A stretch of DNA of 13,728 bases, from contig PWOK01000144.1 of assembly GCA_003557445.1 (NCBI GenBank), positions 1 through 13,728 of the forward strand, written 5' to 3'. The notes under the pieces were generated by a model. It made no database searches. It saw nothing but the letters and a program-made list of their open reading frames with translations, and had not been told where the DNA came from. This document shows, in pieces, positions 8,421 through 13,728 of the stretch (its first letter is position 1; every line of letters begins with the position of its first letter). Origin of the DNA: Halanaerobiaceae bacterium. Lineage in GTDB: Bacteria; Bacillota_F; Halanaerobiia; Halanaerobiales; CSSED10-376. The translations under genes and the position numbers were made by a program.

Positions 8421-8723
8421 ACAACTTTTTGAAGGATTTTCATTTACAATTTTAATTCCTCTTGTCAATAATGTCATGATATCAACCTGATATTGTTGTT
8501 CAAATTCAGCAATTTTTGTGTGCAAATTACCTGCAGAACTGGAAATATATTTGGCAGGTAAACGGCTGAGAACAAAAGAAGCAATATCGAGCAAACATTG
8601 TTCACAGGAGCAAATATGATTATAGTCATTTACTATGATATCTTTAAGGTTTTCCAGAACCAGATCTTCTGTATGATTATGAAGATTTTTACGTAATTTA
8701 TCAATATCCAAAGTTAAATTCAT
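8397..8723 (-). CDS. comFB: ComFB-like protein, candidate c-di-GMP receptor
   Basis: A 108-aa protein on the minus strand; AAGGGAGG (complement of 8730-8737) lies 6 nt before its ATG. It fits the late-competence ComFB family: an N-terminal helical part (MNLTLDIDKLRKNLHNHTED), then a Cys cluster C38-x-C40-xx-C43 followed by DIASFVLSRLPAKYI, the family's typical 'CxxC..D..A..LN.LPP.Y' region. A fourth Cys (C101) is near the end. In Bacillus the gene sits in the comF operon, and cyanobacterial members have been reported to bind c-di-GMP and affect motility and DNA uptake. Here it is alone, with no comFA/comFC next to it, so a competence role is doubtful; a small c-di-GMP-responsive adaptor is the more likely inference. 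Its last codons overlap the hairpin terminator of the convergent protease gene. Confidence 0.8.
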   Translation of the reverse strand: MNLTLDIDKLRKNLHNHTEDLVLENLKDIIVNDYNHICSCEQCLLDIASFVLSRLPAKYISSSAGNLHTKIAEFEQQYQVDIMTLLTRGIKIVNENPSKSCKKLKDNP

Positions 8724-8758
8724 TTTTTACCTCCCTTGAAAATAATTATTAACTTCTA

Positions 8759-8786
8759 GTTATATATTTCTTTTTAAATGTCACAA
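8759..8786 (-). promoter_or_regulatory. Candidate promoter of the comFB-like gene
   Basis: Read on the minus strand: TTGTGA (complement of 8781-8786), 16 nt, then TATAAC (complement of 8759-8764). This gives a leader of about 29 nt before the start codon. The -35 matches consensus at 4 of 6 positions and the -10 at 5 of 6. Confidence 0.4.
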
Positions 8787-8831
8787 ATCCTTTTTTTTAG
8801 ACAAAATTAATAGATTAGTTATCTGGATTCA

Positions 8832-8860
8832 TTGACATTCAAATTTATTTTGAATATACT
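8832..8860 (+). promoter_or_regulatory. Promoter of the SulP gene with an inverted repeat in the spacer
   Basis: TTGACA (8832-8837), a 17-nt spacer and TATACT (8855-8860) form a near-perfect sigma-A promoter, giving a leader of about 90 nt. The spacer is an inverted repeat: ATTCAAA (8837-8843) and TTTGAAT (8849-8855), separated by 5 nt and reaching into both hexamers. This is where a repressor would block RNA polymerase. The repressor is unknown. Confidence 0.75.
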
Positions 8861-8895
8861 TATTTATAAAGAAAAAATGAGCAAAAGAGATTATA

Positions 8896-8924
8896 TTTAC
8901 TTTTCTTTGGAATAAGCCTATAAT
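8896..8924 (+). promoter_or_regulatory. Possible second promoter of the SulP gene
   Basis: TTTACT (8896-8901), 17 nt, TATAAT (8919-8924). The -10 is perfect and the -35 matches 4 of 6. Transcription would start near 8931, just upstream of the AGGGAGG ribosome site (8934-8940). The DNA is AT-rich, so a chance match is possible. Confidence 0.35.
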
Positions 8925-8955
8925 TTTATAATCAGGGAGGTAAATTAAGCAAACA

Positions 8956-10629
8956 ATGTCCTTAAAATCAATAATTAAAAATTATCAACCTGGCTTTTTA
9001 AAAAAGGATATTTCTGCAGGAATGGCAGTAGCTGCCATAAGTTTTCCCCAGGTGATGGCCTATGCTTTGCTGGCAGGAGTTAACCCTGTATATGGATTAT
9101 ATACATTTATTATATCAACTATTGTTGCTACCTTTGCTGGTAGGTCAAATTATATGATAGTCGGACCAACTAATATGGTTTCAGTTACAATTGCCAGCAG
9201 TTTAAATGCCCTGGGAATAGTTGACGCCGGTAATTATATACAATATGTTTTTTTGTTGACATTTTTGGTAGGTATAATGCAAATAATTCTTGGTTCTTTA
9301 AAATTAGGTAATTTAATCAATTATGTTTCTCAGACTGTAATTATTGCTTTGACAGTTGGAGTGTCCTTAATAATAATAACCAGTCAGCTTGATAAAGCCC
9401 TTGGCCTTACATTAACTGCAGGTAGGGGAAATGTAATTACAGGTATTTATAATATTATAAGCAATATTCATACTTTAAATTATTATGCTATTGGAATGAG
9501 TATTTTTACATTGTTTATTATATTGGTTTGCAAAAAATATTGTTCGAAATTACCTTCTTATTTAATATCTGTACTAATATCAGTTATAATTGTATATATC
9601 TTTAATCTGGGCAATCATATAGAAATCATAGGAGAATTTGATTCTTCATTACCTGAATTTAATTTACCATATTTTAATTTTGAAGCAATCAAAAATGTAT
9701 TTAGTTCTGCTCTTTCGATTGCAATTTTAGGATTTACTCAGGTTTTATCAATAGTAAAAGTAATGGAGAAAGAAACCGGACAGGAAGTTGATTTGAATAA
9801 AGAGTTTATAGGACAGGGTGTTATGAATACGGTTTGTTCCTTCTTTAGCGGTTTTGTGGCAACAGGTTCATTTACAAAATCTTTTACAAACCTTGAAATA
9901 GGAGCAAAAAGTAGAATTTCAGAATTGGTTTCAGGATTAACTGTATTACTTATTATAGTTTTATTTGGCAGGTTTGTCAGTTATATTCCCATTCCTACTC
10001 TGGCTACCATAGTAATTGTGGTAGCTTTCAATATGATTGATAAAGAAGAAATAATTAAAACATTTTCTACAACCAAATTTGATGCTGCTATTTTTATAGC
10101 TACTTTTATTACAACAATTTTAACTCCACGGCTGGATTATGCAATTTATTTTGGAGTAATGGTTTCCTTTATACTGGTGTTAAAAAATACAAGTGCAATA
10201 AATTATTCTCATATTAGCTATAATAATAATGGTAACAAAAAGTTTTCTCAGGAGAAATATAAAAATGTAAAAGAAGATGATTATATAGTTATTAATTTAT
10301 CAGGTAACCTTCATTTTAATGCTTCAGAGAATTTAAAAAAGAAGTTAAACAGGAGTTTCAGAGAAAACAAAATATTTGTTATAAGAATGAGACATGTAGA
10401 AAGTCTTGATTTAACTTCAATTCAGGAATTAGAGAAATTTATTAATAAAGTACAAAACAATGGGGGAGAAGTAATAATATGTGGTGTAAATGAAAAAACA
10501 CGAAACATTTTAAAGGTTTCTGGTTTGCTGGATAAAATTAAAAGAGAGAATTGTTTTATGGTAAAAGAGGATCTTTTTTCTTCAACAAAAAAAGCAATTA
10601 AACAGGCAGAAGAAAAAAGTAAAGAATAA
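8956..10629 (+). CDS. SulP family anion transporter with C-terminal STAS domain
   Basis: A 557-aa inner-membrane protein. The N-terminus DISAGMAVAAISFPQVMAYALLAGVNP (residues 18-44) is the typical SulP first-helix signature, and VGPTNMVSVTIAS (69-81) and GSFTKSFTNLEIGAKSRISEL later in the protein are also SulP-like. About 10-14 hydrophobic segments run to about residue 410, followed by a cytoplasmic STAS domain (about 437-540) with D485-LTS where other STAS proteins have a DSSG-like loop. SulP proteins move sulfate, bicarbonate or other anions, often with Na+ or H+; substrate cannot be told, and no sulfate-assimilation gene or carbonic anhydrase is adjacent. The start is not ideal: AGGGAGG (8934-8940) is 15 nt before the ATG, and a stop codon (8941-8943) in frame leaves only an ATT (8944) as an earlier option. 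Single-gene unit with its own promoter. Confidence 0.9.
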   Translation: MSLKSIIKNYQPGFLKKDISAGMAVAAISFPQVMAYALLAGVNPVYGLYTFIISTIVATFAGRSNYMIVGPTNMVSVTIASSLNALGIVDAGNYIQYVFLLTFLVGIMQIILGSLKLGNLINYVSQTVIIALTVGVSLIIITSQLDKALGLTLTAGRGNVITGIYNIISNIHTLNYYAIGMSIFTLFIILVCKKYCSKLPSYLISVLISVIIVYIFNLGNHIEIIGEFDSSLPEFNLPYFNFEAIKNVFSSALSIAILGFTQVLSIVKVMEKETGQEVDLNKEFIGQGVMNTVCSFFSGFVATGSFTKSFTNLEIGAKSRISELVSGLTVLLIIVLFGRFVSYIPIPTLATIVIVVAFNMIDKEEIIKTFSTTKFDAAIFIATFITTILTPRLDYAIYFGVMVSFILVLKNTSAINYSHISYNNNGNKKFSQEKYKNVKEDDYIVINLSGNLHFNASENLKKKLNRSFRENKIFVIRMRHVESLDLTSIQELEKFINKVQNNGGEVIICGVNEKTRNILKVSGLLDKIKRENCFMVKEDLFSSTKKAIKQAEEKSKE

Positions 10630-10641
10630 AATTAAGAATCC

Positions 10642-10670
10642 TTGACACTGAAAAATAAAAATGTTATATT
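10642..10670 (+). promoter_or_regulatory. Promoter of the rubrerythrin gene
   Basis: TTGACA (10642-10647), 17 nt, TATATT (10665-10670). Transcription would start near 10677. An upstream in-frame ATG at 10661 lies inside this promoter and so cannot be the start codon. Confidence 0.82.
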
Positions 10671-10672
10671 TG

Positions 10673-10698
10673 TTATTAAGAATAATTATTATTAATAA
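10673..10698. promoter_or_regulatory. 26-bp near-perfect palindrome at the rubrerythrin transcription start, candidate PerR/Fur-type operator
   Basis: Arms TTATTAAGAATAA (10673-10685) and TTATTATTAATAA (10686-10698) are reverse complements at 12 of 13 positions. The site covers the predicted +1, a position where a bound repressor blocks transcription. It is AT-only apart from one G, like PerR boxes (TTATAATnATTATAA), and rubrerythrins of clostridia are known PerR targets. It is not an exact PerR box, so the regulator is inferred. Confidence 0.5.
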
Positions 10699-10723
10699 AC
10701 ATAATTCAAGGAGGAATTTAAAA

Positions 10724-11281
10724 ATGGTAAAAAACGATCAAACAGCAGGAAATTTACGTTCAGCTTATGGTGGAGAGAGTCAGGCATATCAACGTTATAT
10801 TGTTTGGGGTGAAAAAGCAAAAGAGGATGGATATCCCAATGTAGCAACACTTTTTGAAGCAATAGCCTATGCTGAACAGGTACATGCAGGAAATCATTTT
10901 GAAGCCCTGGAAAATAAAAAAGGTGATTTTTTAGTTGCCTCAGGAGCAGTATTTGGTCTTGGTGATACAGCAGAAAACCTGGAGGGGGCAATTGCAGGAG
11001 AAGATTATGAGATTGAGCAGATGTATCCCAGTTTTCATCTGGTGGCTAAAAACCAAAAAGAAAATGATGCTATTGTATCATTTCATTATGCCCTGGAAGC
11101 AGAAAAAATTCATTCAAAATTATATTCTGAAGCAAAAAAGGCTGTAGAAGCTGGTAATGATTATGACCTTGAATATGTAAGTGTCTGTAGTGTTTGTGGG
11201 CATACAGTTAAAGATTATACTCCAGATCAATGTCCTATTTGTGGAGTTAAAGGAGAAAAGTTTAAGGAATTTGGGAAGTAA
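10724..11281 (+). CDS. rbr: Rubrerythrin
   Basis: A 185-aa protein. The ATG at 10724 follows AAGGAGG (10709-10715) by 8 nt; a longer frame from 10661 would start inside the promoter. The N-terminal four-helix ferritin-like domain (about 1-145) carries the diiron ligands: E18 in YGGESQAYQRY, E51 and H54 in AEQVHA, E93/E96 in GEDYEIEQMYP, and E127/H130 in EAEKIH. The C-terminal rubredoxin-like domain (about 150-185) has C155-SVC158-G and C170-PIC173-G, binding one Fe. Rubrerythrin is a cytoplasmic NADH-linked peroxidase, fed electrons through rubredoxin-type reductases, that removes hydrogen peroxide in anaerobes. It stands alone with its own promoter and operator-like palindrome, so it is probably induced by peroxide or oxygen. 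I see no hairpin terminator downstream, only T-rich DNA. Confidence 0.95.
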   Translation: MVKNDQTAGNLRSAYGGESQAYQRYIVWGEKAKEDGYPNVATLFEAIAYAEQVHAGNHFEALENKKGDFLVASGAVFGLGDTAENLEGAIAGEDYEIEQMYPSFHLVAKNQKENDAIVSFHYALEAEKIHSKLYSEAKKAVEAGNDYDLEYVSVCSVCGHTVKDYTPDQCPICGVKGEKFKEFGK

Positions 11282-11344
11282 AAATTTCTTTTTATTTTGT
11301 TTTTAACTTTATAGATAATGTTGGCTGAGTAAAATTTTAAAAAC

Positions 11345-11380
11345 AGGAGAAAATAATTTATGGAGGTGGTGCCCTCTTAA
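11345..11380 (+). promoter_or_regulatory. Possible 6-codon leader ORF and SD-masking hairpin before sspF
   Basis: AGGAGA (11345-11350), 9 nt, then an ATG at 11360 opens MEVVPS and stops with TAA at 11378-11380, directly abutting the sspF ATG (TAAATG). The mini-ORF runs over the sspF ribosome site GGAGG (11362-11366). That site could also pair with CCTC (11373-11376). Translation of the leader could thus control or couple to sspF; it may also be chance. I see no clear sigma-G promoter (CATnnTA) in the 99-nt gap 11282-11380. Confidence 0.3.
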
Positions 11381-11554
11381 ATGGCAAAAATAATGTCAGA
11401 TGAAACCAAATATGAACTGGCTAAAGAGCTGGGATTTGCTCACAAAGTCAAGAATGGTGATTGGGGCAATATAACCACCCGTGAAGCCGGGCTTCTGGTC
11501 AAGAAAGCTATTGAAAAGGCAGATAATCAATTAACCCGGCCAAATGGCAGTTAA
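11381..11554 (+). CDS. sspF: Alpha/beta-type small acid-soluble spore protein, SspF-like
   Basis: A 57-aa protein starting 14 nt after GGAGG (11362-11366), with a stop codon immediately before its ATG. The sequence MSDETKYELAKELGF (5-19), then KNGDWGNITTREAG (24-37) and VKKAIEKADNQL (40-51), matches Bacillus SspF almost position for position, including KYELAKxLGF and the two-helix DNA-binding core. SspF-type SASPs lack the 'NGSVGG' insert of SspA/SspB. SASPs coat spore DNA in the forespore, protecting it from UV and heat, and are degraded by the GPR protease at germination. In spores this gene would be under a forespore sigma factor (sigma G), but I see no clear site for it. The gene is richer in GC than its neighbours. 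It implies the organism, or a close ancestor, makes endospores. Confidence 0.92.
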   Translation: MAKIMSDETKYELAKELGFAHKVKNGDWGNITTREAGLLVKKAIEKADNQLTRPNGS

Positions 11555-11568
11555 TGCCATATAAAATG

Positions 11569-11600
11569 AAGCAGGTGGAAGATAATTACCACCTGCTTTT
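11569..11600 (+). terminator. Terminator after sspF, between convergent sspF and pdxS
   Basis: AAGCAGGTGG (11569-11578) pairs perfectly with CCACCTGCTT (11589-11598) around a 10-nt loop, followed by TTTT and more T-rich DNA. A second short hairpin just upstream (ATGGCA 11544-11549 with TGCCAT 11555-11560) holds the sspF stop codon in its loop. pdxS converges from the right, so the strong hairpin may act in both directions. Confidence 0.85.
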
Positions 11601-11628
11601 ACAGTTTTTCGTATTAATATTTTTATAT

Positions 11629-12507
11629 TTACCAACCTCTTTTGGCCATTCTATCCTCTTCTGGTAATGTATCTACATTTAAACCTGACATAGCTGTACC
11701 CAGATCTTCTGAAATTTCAGCCAGTTTTTGAGGATCATCATAATAAGTAGTAGCTTCTACTATGGCTTTGGCTCTTTTTTCAGGATTTCCTGATTTAAAA
11801 ATACCGGAACCAACAAAAATACCATCTGTACCAAGTTGCATCATTAAAGCAGCATCAGCCGGTGTTGCCAGGCCACCAGCAGCAAAATTTACAACAGGAA
11901 GTTTTCCGTTTTCTGCTACATATTTAATCAAATCATATGGAGCTCTGTATTCTTTGGCTTTTTCCATCAGTTCTTCTTTGTTAATGGCTGTTAAATTTTT
12001 GATTTGAGAATTAATAAGTCTTATATGGCGAACTGCTTCTACAACATTTCCAGTCCCTGCTTCACCTTTAGTTCTTATCATGGAGGCCCCTTCTGCAATT
12101 CTCCTTAAAGCTTCACCTAAATTAGTGGCTCCACAGACAAAAGGAACTTTGAAAATTGTTTTATCAATATGATGATTGTCATCTGCAGGAGTTAAAACTT
12201 CACTTTCATCTATAAAATCTATTTCTATTGCTTCTAAAATTTGTGCTTCAACAAAATGGCCGATTCTAACTTTGGCCATAACAGGAATTGATACAGCTTT
12301 TACAATATTTTTAATCATTTCTGGATCAGACATACGGGCGACTCCACCATCTCTACGAATATCAGCAGGAACTCTTTCTAAGGCCATAACTGCTACAGCC
12401 CCTGCTTTTTCAGCTATTTTAGCTTCTTCAGGTGTGGTGACATCCATAATTACCCCACCCTTTAACATTTGAGCTAAATTTTTATTTACTCGAGATTTTG
12501 CATTCAT
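11629..12507 (-). CDS. pdxS: Pyridoxal 5'-phosphate synthase, lyase subunit PdxS
   Basis: A 292-aa protein on the minus strand with AAGGAGAG (complement of 12515-12522) before the ATG. PdxS combines ribose 5-phosphate, glyceraldehyde 3-phosphate and ammonia into PLP (vitamin B6), using ammonia made by PdxT glutaminase; 12 subunits form two hexameric rings. Seen here: D22, catalytic Lys79 in VMAKVRIGH (K81 in B. subtilis numbering), Lys147 in RTKGEAGTG (K149), and phosphate-binding [13 protein letters not shown] and VGSGIFKS. Length and sequence are typical throughout. pdxT, which normally follows pdxS, is absent: the gene is followed by a terminator and the convergent sspF, so the glutaminase must be elsewhere or free ammonia is used. 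Divergent from nikR over 175 nt. Confidence 0.97.
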   Translation of the reverse strand: MNAKSRVNKNLAQMLKGGVIMDVTTPEEAKIAEKAGAVAVMALERVPADIRRDGGVARMSDPEMIKNIVKAVSIPVMAKVRIGHFVEAQILEAIEIDFIDESEVLTPADDNHHIDKTIFKVPFVCGATNLGEALRRIAEGASMIRTKGEAGTGNVVEAVRHIRLINSQIKNLTAINKEELMEKAKEYRAPYDLIKYVAENGKLPVVNFAAGGLATPADAALMMQLGTDGIFVGSGIFKSGNPEKRAKAIVEATTYYDDPQKLAEISEDLGTAMSGLNVDTLPEEDRMAKRGW

Positions 12508-12535
12508 ATTAATCTCTCCTTAAAATATATTTTGG

Positions 12536-12569
12536 CAAATTATAAAAACAAATTGCTATTTGTAATTTG
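12536..12569. promoter_or_regulatory. pdxS promoter overlapped by a nested inverted repeat, pdxS-nikR intergenic region
   Basis: On the minus strand, ATTACA (complement of 12561-12566), 16 nt and TATAAT (complement of 12539-12544) make a plausible pdxS promoter. The same DNA holds an outer inverted repeat, CAAATTA (12536-12542) with TAATTTG (12563-12569), and an inner one, ACAAAT (12548-12553) with ATTTGT (12558-12563), around TGCT. The repeats cover both promoter hexamers, so a regulator binding here would control pdxS. For nikR itself I find no convincing promoter; TATTAT at 12612-12617 lacks a good -35. Confidence 0.45.
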
Positions 12570-12682
12570 TAGTGATAAAATAAAACCAGATAAAATTATC
12601 GACTTTTTATATATTATGCCAGAATTAAATGGTATTGTCAACAGGTAATATAAGATGATTAAATTTGATGGAGGTAATATAA

Positions 12683-13108
12683 ATGTCAGATTTAGTAAGG
12701 TTTGGAGTGTCAATTGATGAAAATCTTTTAAAGAAATATGATAGAATTATTGAAGATATGTATGATAACAGATCAGAGGCTATTAGAGATTTAATTAGAG
12801 ATAAAATCATACAAAAAAGCTGGCAGCAAAATAAAGAGGAAGAAGTAGCTGGCACCATGACTCTTTTATATGACCATCATAAAAAAGGTTTAACCGAAAA
12901 AATGTTAAAATTACAACATGAAAACCATTCATTATTCAAATCAAATTTACATATTCATATTAGCCATAATTTTTGTCTGGAAGTAATAATTGTTCAGGGA
13001 CAAATAGATAAAATACAGAAATTAGCAAGTAAATTAATTGGGTTGAAGGGAGTAAAACATGGTGACCTTTCAATTTCTTCTACAGGAAAAATATTTTCAG
13101 AAGAATAG
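12683..13108 (+). CDS. nikR: Nickel-responsive transcriptional regulator NikR
   Basis: A 141-aa protein starting 7 nt after GGAGGT (12670-12675). The N-terminus VRFGVSIDENLLKKYDRIIEDMYDNRSEAIRDLIRD (5-40) is a ribbon-helix-helix DNA-binding domain. The C-terminal ACT-like domain binds Ni at H79, H90, H92 and C98, in HxH-(5)-C spacing equivalent to E. coli H76, H87, H89 and C95. With nickel bound, NikR tetramers repress nickel uptake and sometimes activate nickel-enzyme genes. No nickel transporter or nickel enzyme gene is adjacent, so its target is elsewhere or it may act on its own and the divergent pdxS promoter. RHH regulators bind palindromes; the inverted repeats in the intergenic region (12536-12600) are candidate sites. 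Its transcript ends at the hairpin at 13122. Confidence 0.92.
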   Translation: MSDLVRFGVSIDENLLKKYDRIIEDMYDNRSEAIRDLIRDKIIQKSWQQNKEEEVAGTMTLLYDHHKKGLTEKMLKLQHENHSLFKSNLHIHISHNFCLEVIIVQGQIDKIQKLASKLIGLKGVKHGDLSISSTGKIFSEE

Positions 13109-13121
13109 ACAATTTTGCAGG

Positions 13122-13154
13122 TATTTCAGGTTTGCGCTTGAAATATTTCTTTTT
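13122..13154 (+). terminator. Terminator of nikR
   Basis: TATTTCA (13122-13128) pairs with TGAAATA (13139-13145) around a 10-nt loop; two wobble pairs and an A-T pair can extend it. It is followed by T-rich TTTCTTTTT (13146-13154). The stem is AT-rich and moderate in strength. Confidence 0.6.
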
Positions 13155-13166
13155 AAAATATATACT
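13138..13166 (+). promoter_or_regulatory. Promoter of pgi, overlapping the nikR terminator
   Basis: TTGAAA (13138-13143), 17 nt, TATACT (13161-13166). The -35 hexamer is the right arm of the nikR terminator hairpin. Transcription would start near 13173, leaving about 35 nt before the pgi ATG. Confidence 0.72.
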
Positions 13167-13207
13167 AATGTGTAGTTAAATGAAAACAACAAAAGAGGTG
13201 ACAATAA

Positions 13208-13728
13208 ATGTCAAAAAAACATGATAACCCTAAATGGAAAAACAAGATGAAGATTAAACTGGATGTAAATAATATGTTTACTGCTAAAGTTGGTTTAGAA
13301 CATGGAATCGATAGAAACAAAATTGATCAATTTCAGAAAAAAACTGATGAAATACATTCAAAAATACAAAAAGCCAGAGAATCCGGAGATATGGATTTTA
13401 TGGATCTACCTTACCAGGATCAAAAAATTATAAAAAACATAAAGAGTTATGTTGAAAAATACAGATCAAAAATAGATAATTTTGTTGTTCTGGGAATAGG
13501 TGGCTCTGCACTGGGAAGTATAGCTTTACAGAATGCCTTAAAAGATCCTTATTATAATTTGCAGGCAGGTAAAGGGTATAAATTTCCACGACTTTTCGTA
13601 CCTGATAATGTTGATCCTGTAAGATTTAAAAGTCTTCTTGATAAACTAAATTTAGAAAAAACTCTCTTTAATGTAATATCAAAATCAGGAAGTACAGCAG
13701 AAACAATGAGTCAATTTTTAATTACCCG
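13208..13728 (+). CDS. pgi: Glucose-6-phosphate isomerase, 3' end outside window
   Basis: The first 173 codons are inside the window and the frame is open to its right edge. ATG 13208 follows AGAGGTG (13194-13200) by 7 nt. Residues 94-103 (VLGIGGSALG) and 156-166 (VISKSGSTAET) are the phosphosugar-binding SIS-fold motifs of Pgi: the first binds phosphate and the second is the family's SKT/S-x-T-x-E-T signature. The enzyme interconverts glucose 6-phosphate and fructose 6-phosphate in glycolysis and gluconeogenesis in the cytoplasm. It looks like the short bacterial form found in Thermotoga and clostridia. The N-terminal extension (MSKKHDNPKWKNK) is lysine-rich. It has its own promoter, so it is not part of the nikR unit. 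The remaining catalytic residues (Glu, His, Lys) lie beyond the window. Confidence 0.93.
   Translation, partial: MSKKHDNPKWKNKMKIKLDVNNMFTAKVGLEHGIDRNKIDQFQKKTDEIHSKIQKARESGDMDFMDLPYQDQKIIKNIKSYVEKYRSKIDNFVVLGIGGSALGSIALQNALKDPYYNLQAGKGYKFPRLFVPDNVDPVRFKSLLDKLNLEKTLFNVISKSGSTAETMSQFLIT

Noticed and set aside
8724..8955. Riboswitch in the leader of the SulP gene
   Set aside because: The 90-nt leader is AT-rich with no recognisable conserved core or stable stems; promoters explain the region well enough.
10661..10723. Upstream start extending rubrerythrin by 21 residues
   Set aside because: The ATG lies inside the promoter (between -35 and -10) and lacks a ribosome site, while ATG 10724 has AAGGAGG 8 nt upstream.
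11762..12007. Open frames on + opposite pdxS (also 12176-12472)
   Set aside because: They lie wholly within the conserved pdxS gene and resemble no known protein.
1..13728. CRISPR array, insertion sequence, phage or defence island
   Set aside because: No repeated spacer-like units, transposase, integrase or defence-type domains in any frame; the genes are ordinary chromosomal ones.

Overview
The window is low-GC DNA from an anaerobic Firmicute. It carries an SspF-type small acid-soluble spore protein, rubrerythrin, a LonC-type AAA/Lon protease, PdxS, NikR and ComFB, with AT-rich codon use and Lys/Glu-rich proteins. This mix suggests a spore-forming relative of the Halanaerobiales (Halothermothrix/Halocella/Orenia-like). 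That placement is inference from gene content and sequence style, not from a marker-gene comparison. There are no rRNA or tRNA genes, CRISPR arrays or recognisable insertion sequences.

Layout. (1) 1-4332, + strand: two tandem paralogous family-9 glycoside hydrolases. The first is cut by the window edge and the second is complete; neither the complete protein nor the visible part of the first shows a secretion signal. (2) 4408-5939: a phoU gene followed 17 nt later by a metal-dependent amidohydrolase, closed by a perfect hairpin terminator. (3) 6007-8370: a Lon-related ATP-dependent protease with its own terminator. (4) 8397-8723, - strand: a ComFB-like protein whose last codons lie inside that terminator hairpin. 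It is divergent from a SulP/STAS anion transporter (8956-10629) that has a consensus promoter with an inverted repeat between -35 and -10. (5) 10724-11281: rubrerythrin behind a consensus promoter, with a 26-bp near-perfect palindrome over the predicted transcription start. (6) 11381-11554: a 57-aa SspF-type SASP, preceded by a possible 6-codon leader ORF. (7) 11629-12507, - strand: pdxS, divergent from nikR (12683-13108), with a nested inverted repeat over the pdxS promoter. (8) 13208 to the window end: the first 173 codons of glucose-6-phosphate isomerase, with a promoter overlapping the nikR terminator.

Most transcription units are one or two genes with their own promoter and terminator, so this looks like chromosomal core sequence rather than an island. 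The common threads are carbohydrate use (intracellular GH9 enzymes, Pgi), oxidative and protein-damage stress (rubrerythrin, Lon-like protease), metal and phosphate regulation (NikR, PhoU), cofactor synthesis (PdxS) and sporulation (SspF). I see no convincing new multi-gene system. The most interesting items are the leaderless GH9 pair, the operator-like palindromes at the rubrerythrin, sulP and pdxS promoters, the isolated ComFB and the possible leader ORF before sspF.
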